Shown here: piece after piece, positions 14,835 through 22,827 of the stretch
Position numbering within the stretch: the stretch's first letter is position 1
Layout of the letters: each line of letters begins with the position of its first letter
IMG/VR virus record: IMGVR_UViG_3300037293_000142
Location: 1-35,830 of that record
Length of the DNA stretch: 35,830 nt
DNA from: a virus
Reading direction: 5' to 3' (one strand)
The notes under the pieces: model-generated
What the model was told of the DNA's origin: nothing
The model's input: the letters and a program-made list of their open reading frames with translations, nothing else
Database searches by the model: none
Made by a program: the position numbers and the translations under genes

Positions 14835-16356
14835 AGGTATAACCAATAAGGAGTATGATGATTGGTTGAAGTACTGTGATTATGTGCAAGCTTCCACTTC
14901 ACACAAACTGTATGAAAAAAGGCATGAACGCGAGGAGCGTAAAGCCTACCTTCTGAAGCCTGAAAATTACGGTGAGTTCTTTGAGTACTACTTTGCCAAC
15001 TATTGTAATGATGGCAAAAGCAAGTGTTCTAAACACCAGAGGAAGAATGCGCTTCTACTTCATCAGAATAGAATTATCACCCTAATGCAAATTTGGCACA
15101 GGCGAAGTGCCAAGTCCACGCATGCTAATCTTGGCTACCCAACTCAGCTCATGTTCAATGATGAAATATGGTTTGCTGGAGTAATGGGCTACAACGAACC
15201 AAAAGCTGCAAGGCTATTAAAATCCATTCAGGCAGAACTGAGCAAAAACCAAAAGATCATTAATGACTTTGGGGTTCAATATTCTCACGGTGATTGGGCG
15301 AAGGGTGGTTTTACTACTACCAAAGGAGTAGCATTCGAATCTATGTCTTACGTCCAAGACCCAGCAGGTATGTCGAATGGGCCTCATCGTTTCGACTATT
15401 GGTCAGTTGATGATATTGATAACAGAAAGAAAGCACGTAACAAAGTGCTTACTCAGGAGGCGGTTGACAACATTTTGAACAATGCGAAAGCGGCAATGGA
15501 TAAAGACCGCCAGCGCATGGTCATCAGCAATAACCGAAAGGTGAAGGATGGAATAATAGACACCATCATTGGGGAGATCGGTAAGATGAAGGATACAAAA
15601 ATATCAATGGTGAATGCCGTTGATAAAAAGGATCATTCAACATGGCCAGAGAATTATCCCGATGCCTACTGGAAGCGAATCAAAGCAAACGCTACCTACA
15701 GGAATTGGGAGCGTGAGTACATGAATAATCCGGTTGAAGATGGAAAGCTCTTTTTGCCAGAATACTTGCAATGGATTGATGTATTACCTTATGAAGAGTA
15801 CGATGCTCTAATTCTCTATGGTGATCTTTCTTATACCGACACTGGTGACCTGAAGTCCATGCACCTCATTGGCCAGATTGGAAGGGAAATGCACATCCTT
15901 GAAGCTTTCAACAGACAGACAAGTAATACGGAAGCTGCTAAATGGCTCTACGATCTCTATGAAGATAAGCTTCAGAACTTGGATGTGACCTATATGATTG
16001 AAGCCAACTTTATTCAAGAGATGTTCTTGAACGACTTTGATCAAGAGGGTGAGCTAAGAGGCTACTACCTGAATATCCTTCCTGACAAAAGATCAAAGGG
16101 TAACAAGTTCGATCGCATCGAAAATAACCTATTGCCCTATTTCGTGAGACTTCGAGTATTCCTGAATAAGAAGTTCAAATCACACCCTGATTTTCAAAAA
16201 CTGGTAGACTGCCTTTTGGCATTCCAAAAAGGAAGTGGAGCTCCTGATGATCCGCCCGATTCATTAGAGGGTGGTTTCTATGAACTGGCCAAAAGAGCAG
16301 TCAACAATCTAAGCCGCATAAGGCTAATTAAGCACACCAACAACTTTATTGATTAA
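14827..16356 (+). CDS. Terminase large subunit (Mu gp28-like)
   Basis: A 509-residue packaging motor. The ATPase carries a Walker-A-like HRRSAKST at 91-98 and a Walker B YWSVDDID at 191-198, with the coupling ISNN motif at about 233-236. The C-terminal RNase-H-type nuclease domain shows YGDLSYTDTG (D333) and IEANFIQEM (E392). It pumps DNA into the prohead and cuts it; Mu-like phages use headful packaging from integrated copies. The start is GTG, overlapping the previous stop by eight bases (GTGATTAA). Confidence 0.85.
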   Translation: MIKGITNKEYDDWLKYCDYVQASTSHKLYEKRHEREERKAYLLKPENYGEFFEYYFANYCNDGKSKCSKHQRKNALLLHQNRIITLMQIWHRRSAKSTHANLGYPTQLMFNDEIWFAGVMGYNEPKAARLLKSIQAELSKNQKIINDFGVQYSHGDWAKGGFTTTKGVAFESMSYVQDPAGMSNGPHRFDYWSVDDIDNRKKARNKVLTQEAVDNILNNAKAAMDKDRQRMVISNNRKVKDGIIDTIIGEIGKMKDTKISMVNAVDKKDHSTWPENYPDAYWKRIKANATYRNWEREYMNNPVEDGKLFLPEYLQWIDVLPYEEYDALILYGDLSYTDTGDLKSMHLIGQIGREMHILEAFNRQTSNTEAAKWLYDLYEDKLQNLDVTYMIEANFIQEMFLNDFDQEGELRGYYLNILPDKRSKGNKFDRIENNLLPYFVRLRVFLNKKFKSHPDFQKLVDCLLAFQKGSGAPDDPPDSLEGGFYELAKRAVNNLSRIRLIKHTNNFID

Positions 16357-16360
16357 GCAT

Positions 16361-16816
16361 ATGACAGCATTTGTATTTGATAGTGACTACGAAGATATCA
16401 TTGGGGCTGAAGAGCTCGAAGTAATAACTGATGGTGATACGGCCAATTTGAGACAGGCAGAAAGAAAGGCCACCGCCAAGATTAAGAAGTACCTACTCAG
16501 GAAGTACGATGTAGATGCTTTGTTCATGGCCATTAATGAGGCCGATGCTGGAGATGAAGAAAATGATACCAGGGATATCACCTTGGTTGAATACACCATC
16601 TACTTCACGCTGTATATTCTCTTTACTAAAATTGCCAAGCGCAATGTTCCTGAAGACAGGTATGAACAGTACAAAGAGGCTAGGGATTTCTTCAAGGATG
16701 TGCAACAAGATATGATCACTCCGGGCTGGCCATTGAAAGTGAACGAAACCACTGGAGAAGTAAGCTCTCCGGGCATAAGAATGAATAGTGGAACTCCACT
16801 ATCTCATTACTACTAA
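16361..16816 (+). CDS. Mu gp36-like protein (DUF1320)
   Basis: A 151-residue protein from the ATG at 16361, four bases after the terminase stop; a TTG four codons upstream is a weaker choice. It contains the family's repeated acidic loops and helices (TRDITLVEYTIYFTLYILF and RYEQYKEARDFFKDVQQ) and ends in a Gly/Pro/Ser-rich tail. Mu gp36 is a head-tail connection protein of unclear mechanism. The position between terminase and portal agrees. Confidence 0.7.
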   Translation: MTAFVFDSDYEDIIGAEELEVITDGDTANLRQAERKATAKIKKYLLRKYDVDALFMAINEADAGDEENDTRDITLVEYTIYFTLYILFTKIAKRNVPEDRYEQYKEARDFFKDVQQDMITPGWPLKVNETTGEVSSPGIRMNSGTPLSHYY

Positions 16817-16852
16817 AATTATCAACGACAACACGGTTAATTATCGGTTAAA

Positions 16853-18100
16853 ATGAACGCAATAGACAGAATGGTAGCGAAATACGTTGAGAGCCGAAAG
16901 GGGCTTAAAACGCATCTTTCTAAAAAAGAGCAAGACAAGGCTTTTATCAAGCTCCAACGGCTCACAAAATACCTCTCACGAGTGGAAGTAAAGACTTGGA
17001 GAGATGCCCATCAAGCGGCTATCGACATTGAGAACCCAAGGCGTGATTATGCGATGGACGTTTTCGATGACGCCATGCTAGACCCTCACCTGAAGACAGT
17101 ATGCCAAACAAGAGTATTGAATGTGGTGAACACGCCTGGCGAAGTTTACCAGATCGATAACAATGAGGTAAACGAAGACGCTGCCAAACTCTTCGACCGC
17201 ATGTGGTTCTATGACTTCATTAAGCTAACAGTTGAATCTGTGCTATATGGTTATTCTCCAGTCAAGTTCTATATGGGCGAAGGTAAGGACTTGGCTTGGG
17301 AAGTTAAAAAAGTCAGATGCTTCCACCGTGAGCACTTTGTACCTGAATGGCGCGCCATACGAAAAGACCTATCATCGAATGATCTAGTTTACATCGATGA
17401 ACCACCTTTCAATCGTTTTTATATGATCATCGATACTGGTGATCTTGGCTTATTACTTCCATGCTCACGGTTCACCATTTTCAAAAAGTATGCTGTCAAT
17501 CATTGGAGTAGGTATCAAGATATCTTTGGAATACCAGCCAGAACGGCCAAAACGAACAGCCGTGATGATGCTGTTTGGGATAAGCTCGAGAGCCAATTGA
17601 AGGCAATGGGTAATTCTATGAGTGCTGTATTGCCTGAAGGTACCGACTTTCAAATTCATAGCGATACTTCAGCTGACCCTTACAATGTATTCCTTCAGGC
17701 TGCCAAGTTTGCAGATGAGCAAAACTCTAAGATCATTCTCGGCCAGACCATGACCACAGACAACGGCTCTTCTAAGTCACAGTCGGAGGTGCATGAACGG
17801 ACGGCCAGCAATATTACCAAGGCAGATATTCGCCTAGCTGAACACGTAATCAATGATCAGCTATTCCCTTTCTTAATCGATTGGGGATATCCGCTAGAAG
17901 GTATGGCCTATCGTTTTGACCAAAGCTCTAAGCTGAAACTTGCGGACAGTCAGCTTGAAATTGATACATGGGTTTCTCAACAATTCGACATCGATGAGCA
18001 GTATGTTGAAGAAGTGTATGGTGCTAAAATAGTTGGCCGTAAACAGTTCAATCCTTTTCCTGGACAACCAGCAAAACCAGAGCCTACGGGAAAGCAGTAG
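16853..18100 (+). CDS. Portal protein (DUF935, Mu gp29-like)
   Basis: A 415-residue portal protein, the dodecameric ring through which DNA enters the head. It shows the DUF935 features: an early DPHLKTVCQTRVLNV segment (about 77-91), the LLYG/VLYGYSPVKF region, and a long C-terminal half with GQTMTTDNGSSKSQSEVH (about 298-315). The C-terminus is a proline-rich linker (FNPFPGQPAKPEPTGKQ). The last codons contain an in-register G GGA AAG slippery heptamer at 18088-18094, followed by CAG TAG and a stem-loop, indicating a -1 frameshift into the MuF-like gene. Confidence 0.88.
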   Translation: MNAIDRMVAKYVESRKGLKTHLSKKEQDKAFIKLQRLTKYLSRVEVKTWRDAHQAAIDIENPRRDYAMDVFDDAMLDPHLKTVCQTRVLNVVNTPGEVYQIDNNEVNEDAAKLFDRMWFYDFIKLTVESVLYGYSPVKFYMGEGKDLAWEVKKVRCFHREHFVPEWRAIRKDLSSNDLVYIDEPPFNRFYMIIDTGDLGLLLPCSRFTIFKKYAVNHWSRYQDIFGIPARTAKTNSRDDAVWDKLESQLKAMGNSMSAVLPEGTDFQIHSDTSADPYNVFLQAAKFADEQNSKIILGQTMTTDNGSSKSQSEVHERTASNITKADIRLAEHVINDQLFPFLIDWGYPLEGMAYRFDQSSKLKLADSQLEIDTWVSQQFDIDEQYVEEVYGAKIVGRKQFNPFPGQPAKPEPTGKQ

Positions 18101-19389
18101 CCTCCGTTCAATTCCAAGCCATCCGAACGGAGGACATAACAGCGCAACTGGAAGAGCTCTACTTCAGCCATGATCACCATCATGACCCAGTGGCCAGTAT
18201 TGACAAAGCGAAGACACAGGAAATACGCCAGGCGTTTGATCAGCTGGCCGATGACTTCTATAATAGTCAGGAGATCTCCTCATCATTTGCTAGGCTAGTT
18301 ACCAGTACAGGAAACGCATTATTTGAAGGACTCAGTAAACAGTTCACGGGATATAACCAACCTGATCACGCAGCCATTGCATTCATAAGAGCGAACGTGT
18401 TTGCCTTCTCTGGAGCTAAGTCATTAGTGCAAATGAAAGAGCTTTCAAACTTGGTGACCAATAAGAATGAGATCCGCGTATTTTCCGACTACAAGAAGGA
18501 AGCCCTGAAGATAGACGAAAAGTACAACGTGAGGTACATGGAGGCCGAATTCAACACCGTGGTAGCTACTGGCCAAATGTCAAGAAGGTATTGGGAAGTG
18601 CTCGATGATCAGGACGTATTCCCACTATTGAGATGGGATGCCGTGAATGATGATCGAACCCGTCCGGATCATGCCAGGCTTGACAAAGTAACGCTTCCGG
18701 CTAATGATCCATTTTGGACACGCTACTGGCCACCAATAGACCACAACTGTAGATGTGATGTGCAGCAGATGCGTTCTGGCAGAGTAACGCCAAGAGCCAA
18801 CGCCATTCAAGTGGCCAAGGGCGCGGTTAAACGTAACAGTCCATTCTTTGGTAATGCAGCTGCTGATGGTATGGCCATTAAGAAAGACCACAGCTACTTC
18901 ACCAAAAAGGATTACTCATCGCTGAAGGCCGTGGATTACGGTTTGAAAGATGCGGAAACCATCTATGAAAGGGGTGGATTACCAAGGCTTAACCGATCAC
19001 TAACCGATAAGGATCAATGGAATGATCAGTGGGCAAAGTGGTACAAAGACAATGGTGGTACTGAAGGTAAGTTCACGGTTAAGGATATGCTCGATAGGCC
19101 GATCACCTTTGATGCAAAAGCGCGTGACCACATTAAGAGATACCACCTTGGCGCGGATATCATGGACGTGATCCAGAACCCAGACGAAGTGTACAGCCAA
19201 GACCATCAAGGCAAGCAACGGGCTGGCAAGTTCGGTTATCGATACATCAAGTTCTTTAATGATAAGCCAATGGTAGTAGTGGTAGAACCGGACGGTAAAT
19301 CTTTGAGATTAACAACAACATTTGACCCAGAAGTGGGGCAAGTGGCTAAAGAAAGAAAGGGAGTGCTGCACTATGTGGACAGACTATAA
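16853..19389 (+). CDS. Predicted portal-MuF fusion by -1 frameshift
   Basis: If ribosomes slip at G GGA AAG (18088-18094), portal residues 1-414 are joined to 32 codons (AVASVQFQAI...HHHDP) and then the complete 399-residue MuF-like protein, giving about 845 residues. The 32-codon junction contains no ATG, GTG or TTG, and its frame is open back to about 18040, so the reading frame is maintained without a start. The fusion would be a minor component of the portal ring, tethering the MuF protein by a Pro-rich linker. Permanently fused portal-MuF proteins exist in other phages, but I know of none made by frameshifting. The sequence signal is direct; the product is inferred. Confidence 0.65.
18088..18133 (+). 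other. -1 frameshift site: G GGA AAG plus stem-loop
   Basis: Zero-frame codons are ACG GGA AAG CAG TAG. G GGA AAG at 18088-18094 is the heptamer used by lambda G-T. A 6-nt spacer (CAGTAG, containing the stop) is followed by a perfect 9-bp stem, CCTCCGTTC at 18101-18109 with GAACGGAGG at 18125-18133, and a 15-nt loop. This is the textbook arrangement of slippery site, spacer and stimulatory hairpin. The -1 frame continues open to 19389. Confidence 0.72.
18190..19389 (+). CDS. MuF-like minor head protein with C-terminal BECR nuclease-like domain
   Basis: Minor head protein (Mu gp30/SPP1 gp7 type) involved in head morphogenesis and carried with the genome. The MuF core is clear: RWDAVNDDRTRPDHARLD (148-165) and the cysteine motif DHNCRCDV (184-191). 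The C-terminal 100 residues (about 300-399) resemble the phage BECR/EndoU-RelE-like nuclease domains of MuF toxins, with RDHIKRYH (312-319), PDEVY (331-335), YIKFF and MVVVVE strands and a final TTTF. The first usable start is GTG at 18190, but the frame is open through 32 further codons from the portal frameshift site, so it may also be made as a fusion. Nuclease activity is inferred from the fold only. Confidence 0.72.
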   Translation: MASIDKAKTQEIRQAFDQLADDFYNSQEISSSFARLVTSTGNALFEGLSKQFTGYNQPDHAAIAFIRANVFAFSGAKSLVQMKELSNLVTNKNEIRVFSDYKKEALKIDEKYNVRYMEAEFNTVVATGQMSRRYWEVLDDQDVFPLLRWDAVNDDRTRPDHARLDKVTLPANDPFWTRYWPPIDHNCRCDVQQMRSGRVTPRANAIQVAKGAVKRNSPFFGNAAADGMAIKKDHSYFTKKDYSSLKAVDYGLKDAETIYERGGLPRLNRSLTDKDQWNDQWAKWYKDNGGTEGKFTVKDMLDRPITFDAKARDHIKRYHLGADIMDVIQNPDEVYSQDHQGKQRAGKFGYRYIKFFNDKPMVVVVEPDGKSLRLTTTFDPEVGQVAKERKGVLHYVDRL

Positions 19390-19495
19390 AAAAAGCCCAC
19401 CAGAGAACCTAGCGGCTATCACACGGGTGAGGCGTGGTGCTAGTGCTCCTGATGAGCTTGTACAAATATACGGATTTTTAAAATGTAATTTATGA
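19373..19495 (+). CDS. Small protein between MuF and tape measure
   Basis: A 40-residue gene (MWTDYKKSPPENLAAITRVR at the start, ending FLKCNL). It starts 17 bp inside the MuF gene and its TGA overlaps the tape measure ATG as ATGA, a translational-coupling arrangement that argues for a real gene filling the 102-bp gap. It is basic, Pro-containing and has no membrane segment. No family is recognised. Because it directly follows a MuF gene with a nuclease-like tail, an immunity or assembly role could be considered, but there is no direct support. Confidence 0.5.
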   Translation: MWTDYKKSPPENLAAITRVRRGASAPDELVQIYGFLKCNL

Positions 19496-21471
19496 GAGGT
19501 TTAAGAATTGGGATACTCTACGAATTGAAAGACAAACTTTCAGGAGGACTGAACCGCATAAAAGAGCGCATGGGGCAAGTGAACGAACTGCAACAAAGTG
19601 CGCGATTGAAGACAAAGGAATACTTTAATTCATTCAGTAAAGGAGCTAAAGAGGCCATGCCATCGCTTGATAATTTCAAGCTGAAGAACATGGAATTGTT
19701 TGATGCAATTCAGGACCAGGTACCATTCCTTGGCAGGCTCGGAGGACTGCTCAAGAATCCTTATGTACTGGCCATTGGTGCAGCAGTTGCGCTGGGTACG
19801 GCCACTTTCAAGCTTGGCCAAGAAATGTTCCGAGTGTCTGAACAAATAGAACTGAACCAAAAAACGGTTAAAGCTACCTTCGATATTACCGGAAGGGAAC
19901 TTGACGCTACAACCTCCAAGGTAATGGCTTTAAGCAAGGTCATGAACATTGAAGTGAAAGATTTGAGCCTTGCAGCCAACGCCATGCACCGCGAGTATAA
20001 GGATGCTGGAGTAGGCATTGAAGATTCCTTGAACAACATCAAGCTTGGTTTGATCGCTACCAACGGCACGCTCGACCTTCAAGAGATCAAGGAGTATGCA
20101 AGCCAAATGCGTGGAGCTGGTGTTAGTGCTGAAGGCTTAACGTCAATATTGGTAATGAGCAAAAAGGAGGGTGTATTCTCAGATAAAGCAATCGATGCTG
20201 TAAAAGAATTCAGCATTAGGTTGAAGGAAATGACACCAATGGCAGCAAAGGCATTACAAGGCATTGGCTTAAGTGGTGATGAAATACTGAGGCAACTGGA
20301 TAGCGGTGAGAAAAAGGTATTTGATGTGCTCAGGGATGTTTCAGCAGCAATGGGCGAAGTGAACACCCAAGCCCGACAAACCGCAATAGCCGATCTCTTT
20401 GGTGGCCCAGGTGAGGACTTGGGAGAAAGAATGCTCCTAAAGTTTAAGGACATGAATCTCAACCTCAAAGATATGGTTGATTTATCAGATCCTCTTATTG
20501 CAAGAACAGTGAAACGGCTAGAGCTTGAAGAGAAGATTGCAAGTGCTCAAGGAGATAGTGCTAAGTTCTTCAATAACATGAGGCATAGTTACGAAGACTT
20601 CACTGATAGTATTCGATTGGGCTTTTTTGATGTTATGAGTGGCCTTTTCGGTTCAGACAACAGGGCTGGAAGGTTGTTTGACGAGCAAAAAAACAAAGTC
20701 TTTGGTTTAGAAAAAGCACTAAACCCATTACTTAAAGAGTACGCTGATGTAGAAGAGGCGATCAAGAAAGGTGCAGATAGGCAGTCGGAGTTAAATACAC
20801 TGACAAACAAGATTCTCGAGATACTACCAAACGCAGCGACTGGTTTTGATAGGTTCGGAAAGGCCACTGGCCTTTCCATAGACAAAGCAAAAGAGCTACT
20901 TGGTGTAGAAAAGGAACTCTTTAAGCTTAGAAACCAAGACCTGCTACAGAGCAATGCTAATGAAATTCAAAAGCTTGAAATGCGTACCAATAACATCACG
21001 AACTCATTAAACAGGGGTTACGATGTAGAATATTACATGCAGGGTAAGACCAAAAAGGACTTTGATTTTAAGCAAAGGTTAGCAGAGCAGTCAGCAGCCA
21101 ATTCAGAACTATATAGTAAGCTGAAGCTTCAAAAGACGTTAGGCGGAAAACTAACACCTGAGCAAGAAAATCTTCTTGGAATGTTTGCAGGAAGAGAAGC
21201 CTTTGAAGCGCATAATAAGGCTACAAACCCTAGTGCTGAAAACCCAGATGGAACTGTAACCCCTGATGGATCAGGAGGCTCTTCTATATCGGCAATGGTA
21301 GGCAGTGCAGTGCAACAAAAGAGCCTCACGGTACATATTCAGAACCTAAATGAGGGTGGAATAACTGTGAACACCAAAAACCTGAAGGAAGGCGGTACAG
21401 AGGTAGAAGAAAAGTTTACCGAAATGCTCATAAACGCCATCAGAAACATGGAAAGGGGTGTAGGCCAATGA
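19492..21471 (+). CDS. Tail tape measure protein
   Basis: A 659-residue protein that sets tail length and is ejected with DNA. The N-terminal part has coiled-coil helices (KDKLSGGLNRIKERMGQVNEL) and a hydrophobic segment at about residues 87-105 (KNPYVLAIGAAVALGTATF). Residues about 115-330 form the TP901-type core (EVKDLSLAANAMHREYKDAG, ASQMRGAGVSAEGL). The C-terminus is Gly/Ser-rich, then polar. Unusually it lies on the strand opposite to the sheath, tube and chaperone genes. By the usual empirical relation of about 0.15 nm per residue, a tail near 100 nm would be expected. Confidence 0.85.
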   Translation: MRGLRIGILYELKDKLSGGLNRIKERMGQVNELQQSARLKTKEYFNSFSKGAKEAMPSLDNFKLKNMELFDAIQDQVPFLGRLGGLLKNPYVLAIGAAVALGTATFKLGQEMFRVSEQIELNQKTVKATFDITGRELDATTSKVMALSKVMNIEVKDLSLAANAMHREYKDAGVGIEDSLNNIKLGLIATNGTLDLQEIKEYASQMRGAGVSAEGLTSILVMSKKEGVFSDKAIDAVKEFSIRLKEMTPMAAKALQGIGLSGDEILRQLDSGEKKVFDVLRDVSAAMGEVNTQARQTAIADLFGGPGEDLGERMLLKFKDMNLNLKDMVDLSDPLIARTVKRLELEEKIASAQGDSAKFFNNMRHSYEDFTDSIRLGFFDVMSGLFGSDNRAGRLFDEQKNKVFGLEKALNPLLKEYADVEEAIKKGADRQSELNTLTNKILEILPNAATGFDRFGKATGLSIDKAKELLGVEKELFKLRNQDLLQSNANEIQKLEMRTNNITNSLNRGYDVEYYMQGKTKKDFDFKQRLAEQSAANSELYSKLKLQKTLGGKLTPEQENLLGMFAGREAFEAHNKATNPSAENPDGTVTPDGSGGSSISAMVGSAVQQKSLTVHIQNLNEGGITVNTKNLKEGGTEVEEKFTEMLINAIRNMERGVGQ

Positions 21472-22022
21472 GCTACAGAGAGTCATTTAGGGTTCAGCAG
21501 GCATTGAACCGAGTATACAAACGTACCCCTTCATTAGTGGGCGGTACAGCTGTAGGCTTCTATAAAGATCGATTTCGGTTTCAGGCTTGGCAAGATGAAA
21601 CGCGTGAGGCATGGCCAGAACGAAGAGGTAAAGACAAAAACAAGAAACGAAGGCGATTGCTCACGAAAACGGGAAGGCTCAAACGATCCATCAGAGTGGT
21701 GTCGAAAGGTAGAAACCATGTGTTTGTCGGCACTGATGTTCCTTACGCTCAGGCGCACAATGAAGGCTTTAAAGGCAAGGTGAATCAAAATGTTTCTGGA
21801 CATACGGTAAAGGAACATAAGCGCAGGTCACATACCAGAGATGGCCGTAGAGTCAAGGCTCAGGTAGTGCGATCGCACCGGAAGAAATCCTTCACCAGAA
21901 CAATTGATCAAAATATTGAAAAACGCCAATTCATGGGTAAATCTACCTTTCTAAACAGGAGGATGGAAAGGGTGTTGGAGTTTGAAATCAACAAGGAATT
22001 GAGATTCTTAAAGAGTATATAA
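21468..22022 (+). CDS. Virion morphogenesis/tail completion protein (Mu G, P2 gpS-like)
   Basis: A 184-residue, strongly basic protein of the phage virion morphogenesis family. It shows the family segments LLTKTGRLKRSIRV (about 64-77) and VFVGTDVPYAQAHNEG (about 85-100). It completes the tail-head junction. A basic loop (KGKDKNKKRRR, about 54-62) and an Arg/Lys-rich insertion (about 115-140) may bind DNA. It is coupled to the tape measure by ATGA and to the next gene by TAATG. Confidence 0.8.
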   Translation: MSYRESFRVQQALNRVYKRTPSLVGGTAVGFYKDRFRFQAWQDETREAWPERRGKDKNKKRRRLLTKTGRLKRSIRVVSKGRNHVFVGTDVPYAQAHNEGFKGKVNQNVSGHTVKEHKRRSHTRDGRRVKAQVVRSHRKKSFTRTIDQNIEKRQFMGKSTFLNRRMERVLEFEINKELRFLKSI

Positions 22023-22600
22023 TGGACGAAATATATCTAGCAATATCAGACGAGCTCTTGAGTGTAGCTGCTAAAAACTACATGGAGGGATTAGGTTTAA
22101 AGCCTATAAAGCATGTGGCACTGTTCAATAATCAGTATCGATACGAAAAGGAAGAAAACGGCTATTTTCTGCCAGCCGTGTTCATCGAGTTTCCCGGTGC
22201 ATTATTCCGACACAAAGGGCGCAAGGTGGACGCTGTGGAAGATAGGGTAAGAATCCACATCGAGCAATCAAACTATGCTGACAGCGCGGCTAACAGCCAA
22301 AACAGGGCAAAGGCTATGGTGGTACTCAAAACCATTAGAGCCATTAGCACGGTATTGCTATCAATTGAATCGGAATTATTCGGAAGCTTTTACGCTGTGT
22401 CCAGGGAACTGGACTCTGATCATGGTAATGCTCCGGTGCATATCTTAGAATTTCAATTCCAGTATACTGATGACTCGACCGATAAATACAAAGATTACGT
22501 CAAGTCTGATCCTGAAAATACCAAGCTGGAGGTAAGCAAGCAGCTGGTTGAAAAACTAGAACCTGAAGATCAGGAGGGTGAGAATCCTTATTCAATTTAA
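22022..22600 (+). CDS. Putative tail terminator (Mu gp37-like)
   Basis: A 192-residue protein at the end of the rightward late unit, following gpG. Length, alpha/beta pattern (FLPAVFIEFPGALFRHKG and the HILEFQFQYTDD strand) and order match the Mu gp37/lambda gpU-type tail terminator, which caps the tube. The acidic Glu-rich C-terminus (KLEPEDQEGENPYSI) is longer than needed. The call is by order and fold impression. Confidence 0.55.
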   Translation: MDEIYLAISDELLSVAAKNYMEGLGLKPIKHVALFNNQYRYEKEENGYFLPAVFIEFPGALFRHKGRKVDAVEDRVRIHIEQSNYADSAANSQNRAKAMVVLKTIRAISTVLLSIESELFGSFYAVSRELDSDHGNAPVHILEFQFQYTDDSTDKYKDYVKSDPENTKLEVSKQLVEKLEPEDQEGENPYSI

Positions 22601-22601
22601 T

Positions 22602-22642
22602 TCCCCCTTAGTATCCCGAAGTTTCGGGAGGGGCTAGGGGGA
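22602..22642. terminator. Bidirectional terminator between convergent units
   Basis: TCCCCCTTAG...CTAGGGGGA with an inner CCCGAA/TTCGGG (22615-22620 with 22623-22628) forms a long GC-rich hairpin directly between the rightward tail terminator gene and the leftward small gene ending at 22645. Short T-rich flanks lie on both sides (the AATTTAATT before and GATTTC after). It would end both transcripts. Confidence 0.75.
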
Positions 22643-22644
22643 TT

Positions 22645-22827
22645 TCAACTACTCTTTAGTATAGTCTGAACCCTTTTGATACTAAGATAATACTTAGCGG
22701 CTGTTTTACTACAGGCAATATTGAAACGTGCAGCAGCTGTGGCATGATCATCAGCTTCTTTGTAGAATTTATTAAAGTCCTGGGCGAGGTCTTCGTTTCT
22801 TTTGGCCATTGTCTCTTTATTCCTCAT
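22645..22827 (-). CDS. Small basic protein, unknown
   Basis: A 60-residue Lys/Ala-rich helical protein (DDHATAAARFNIACSKTAAK). Its ATG overlaps the stop of the baseplate hub gene (ATGA), which supports it as a translationally coupled real gene. It is the last gene of the leftward unit before the terminator. No family is recognised. Small size and charge would suit a DNA-binding regulator or an assembly factor. Confidence 0.5.
   Translation of the reverse strand: MRNKETMAKRNEDLAQDFNKFYKEADDHATAAARFNIACSKTAAKYYLSIKRVQTILKSS

Noticed and set aside
18101-18133. Stem-loop after the portal as a transcription terminator
   Set aside because: There is no U-tract after the stem, and the following genes belong to the same unit. 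Its 6-nt distance from an in-register slippery heptamer fits a frameshift stimulator better.
19630-20954. Several leftward open frames opposite the tape measure
   Set aside because: They mirror the codon structure of the tape measure, have Ser/Leu/Phe-rich shadow composition and no start context or coupling.
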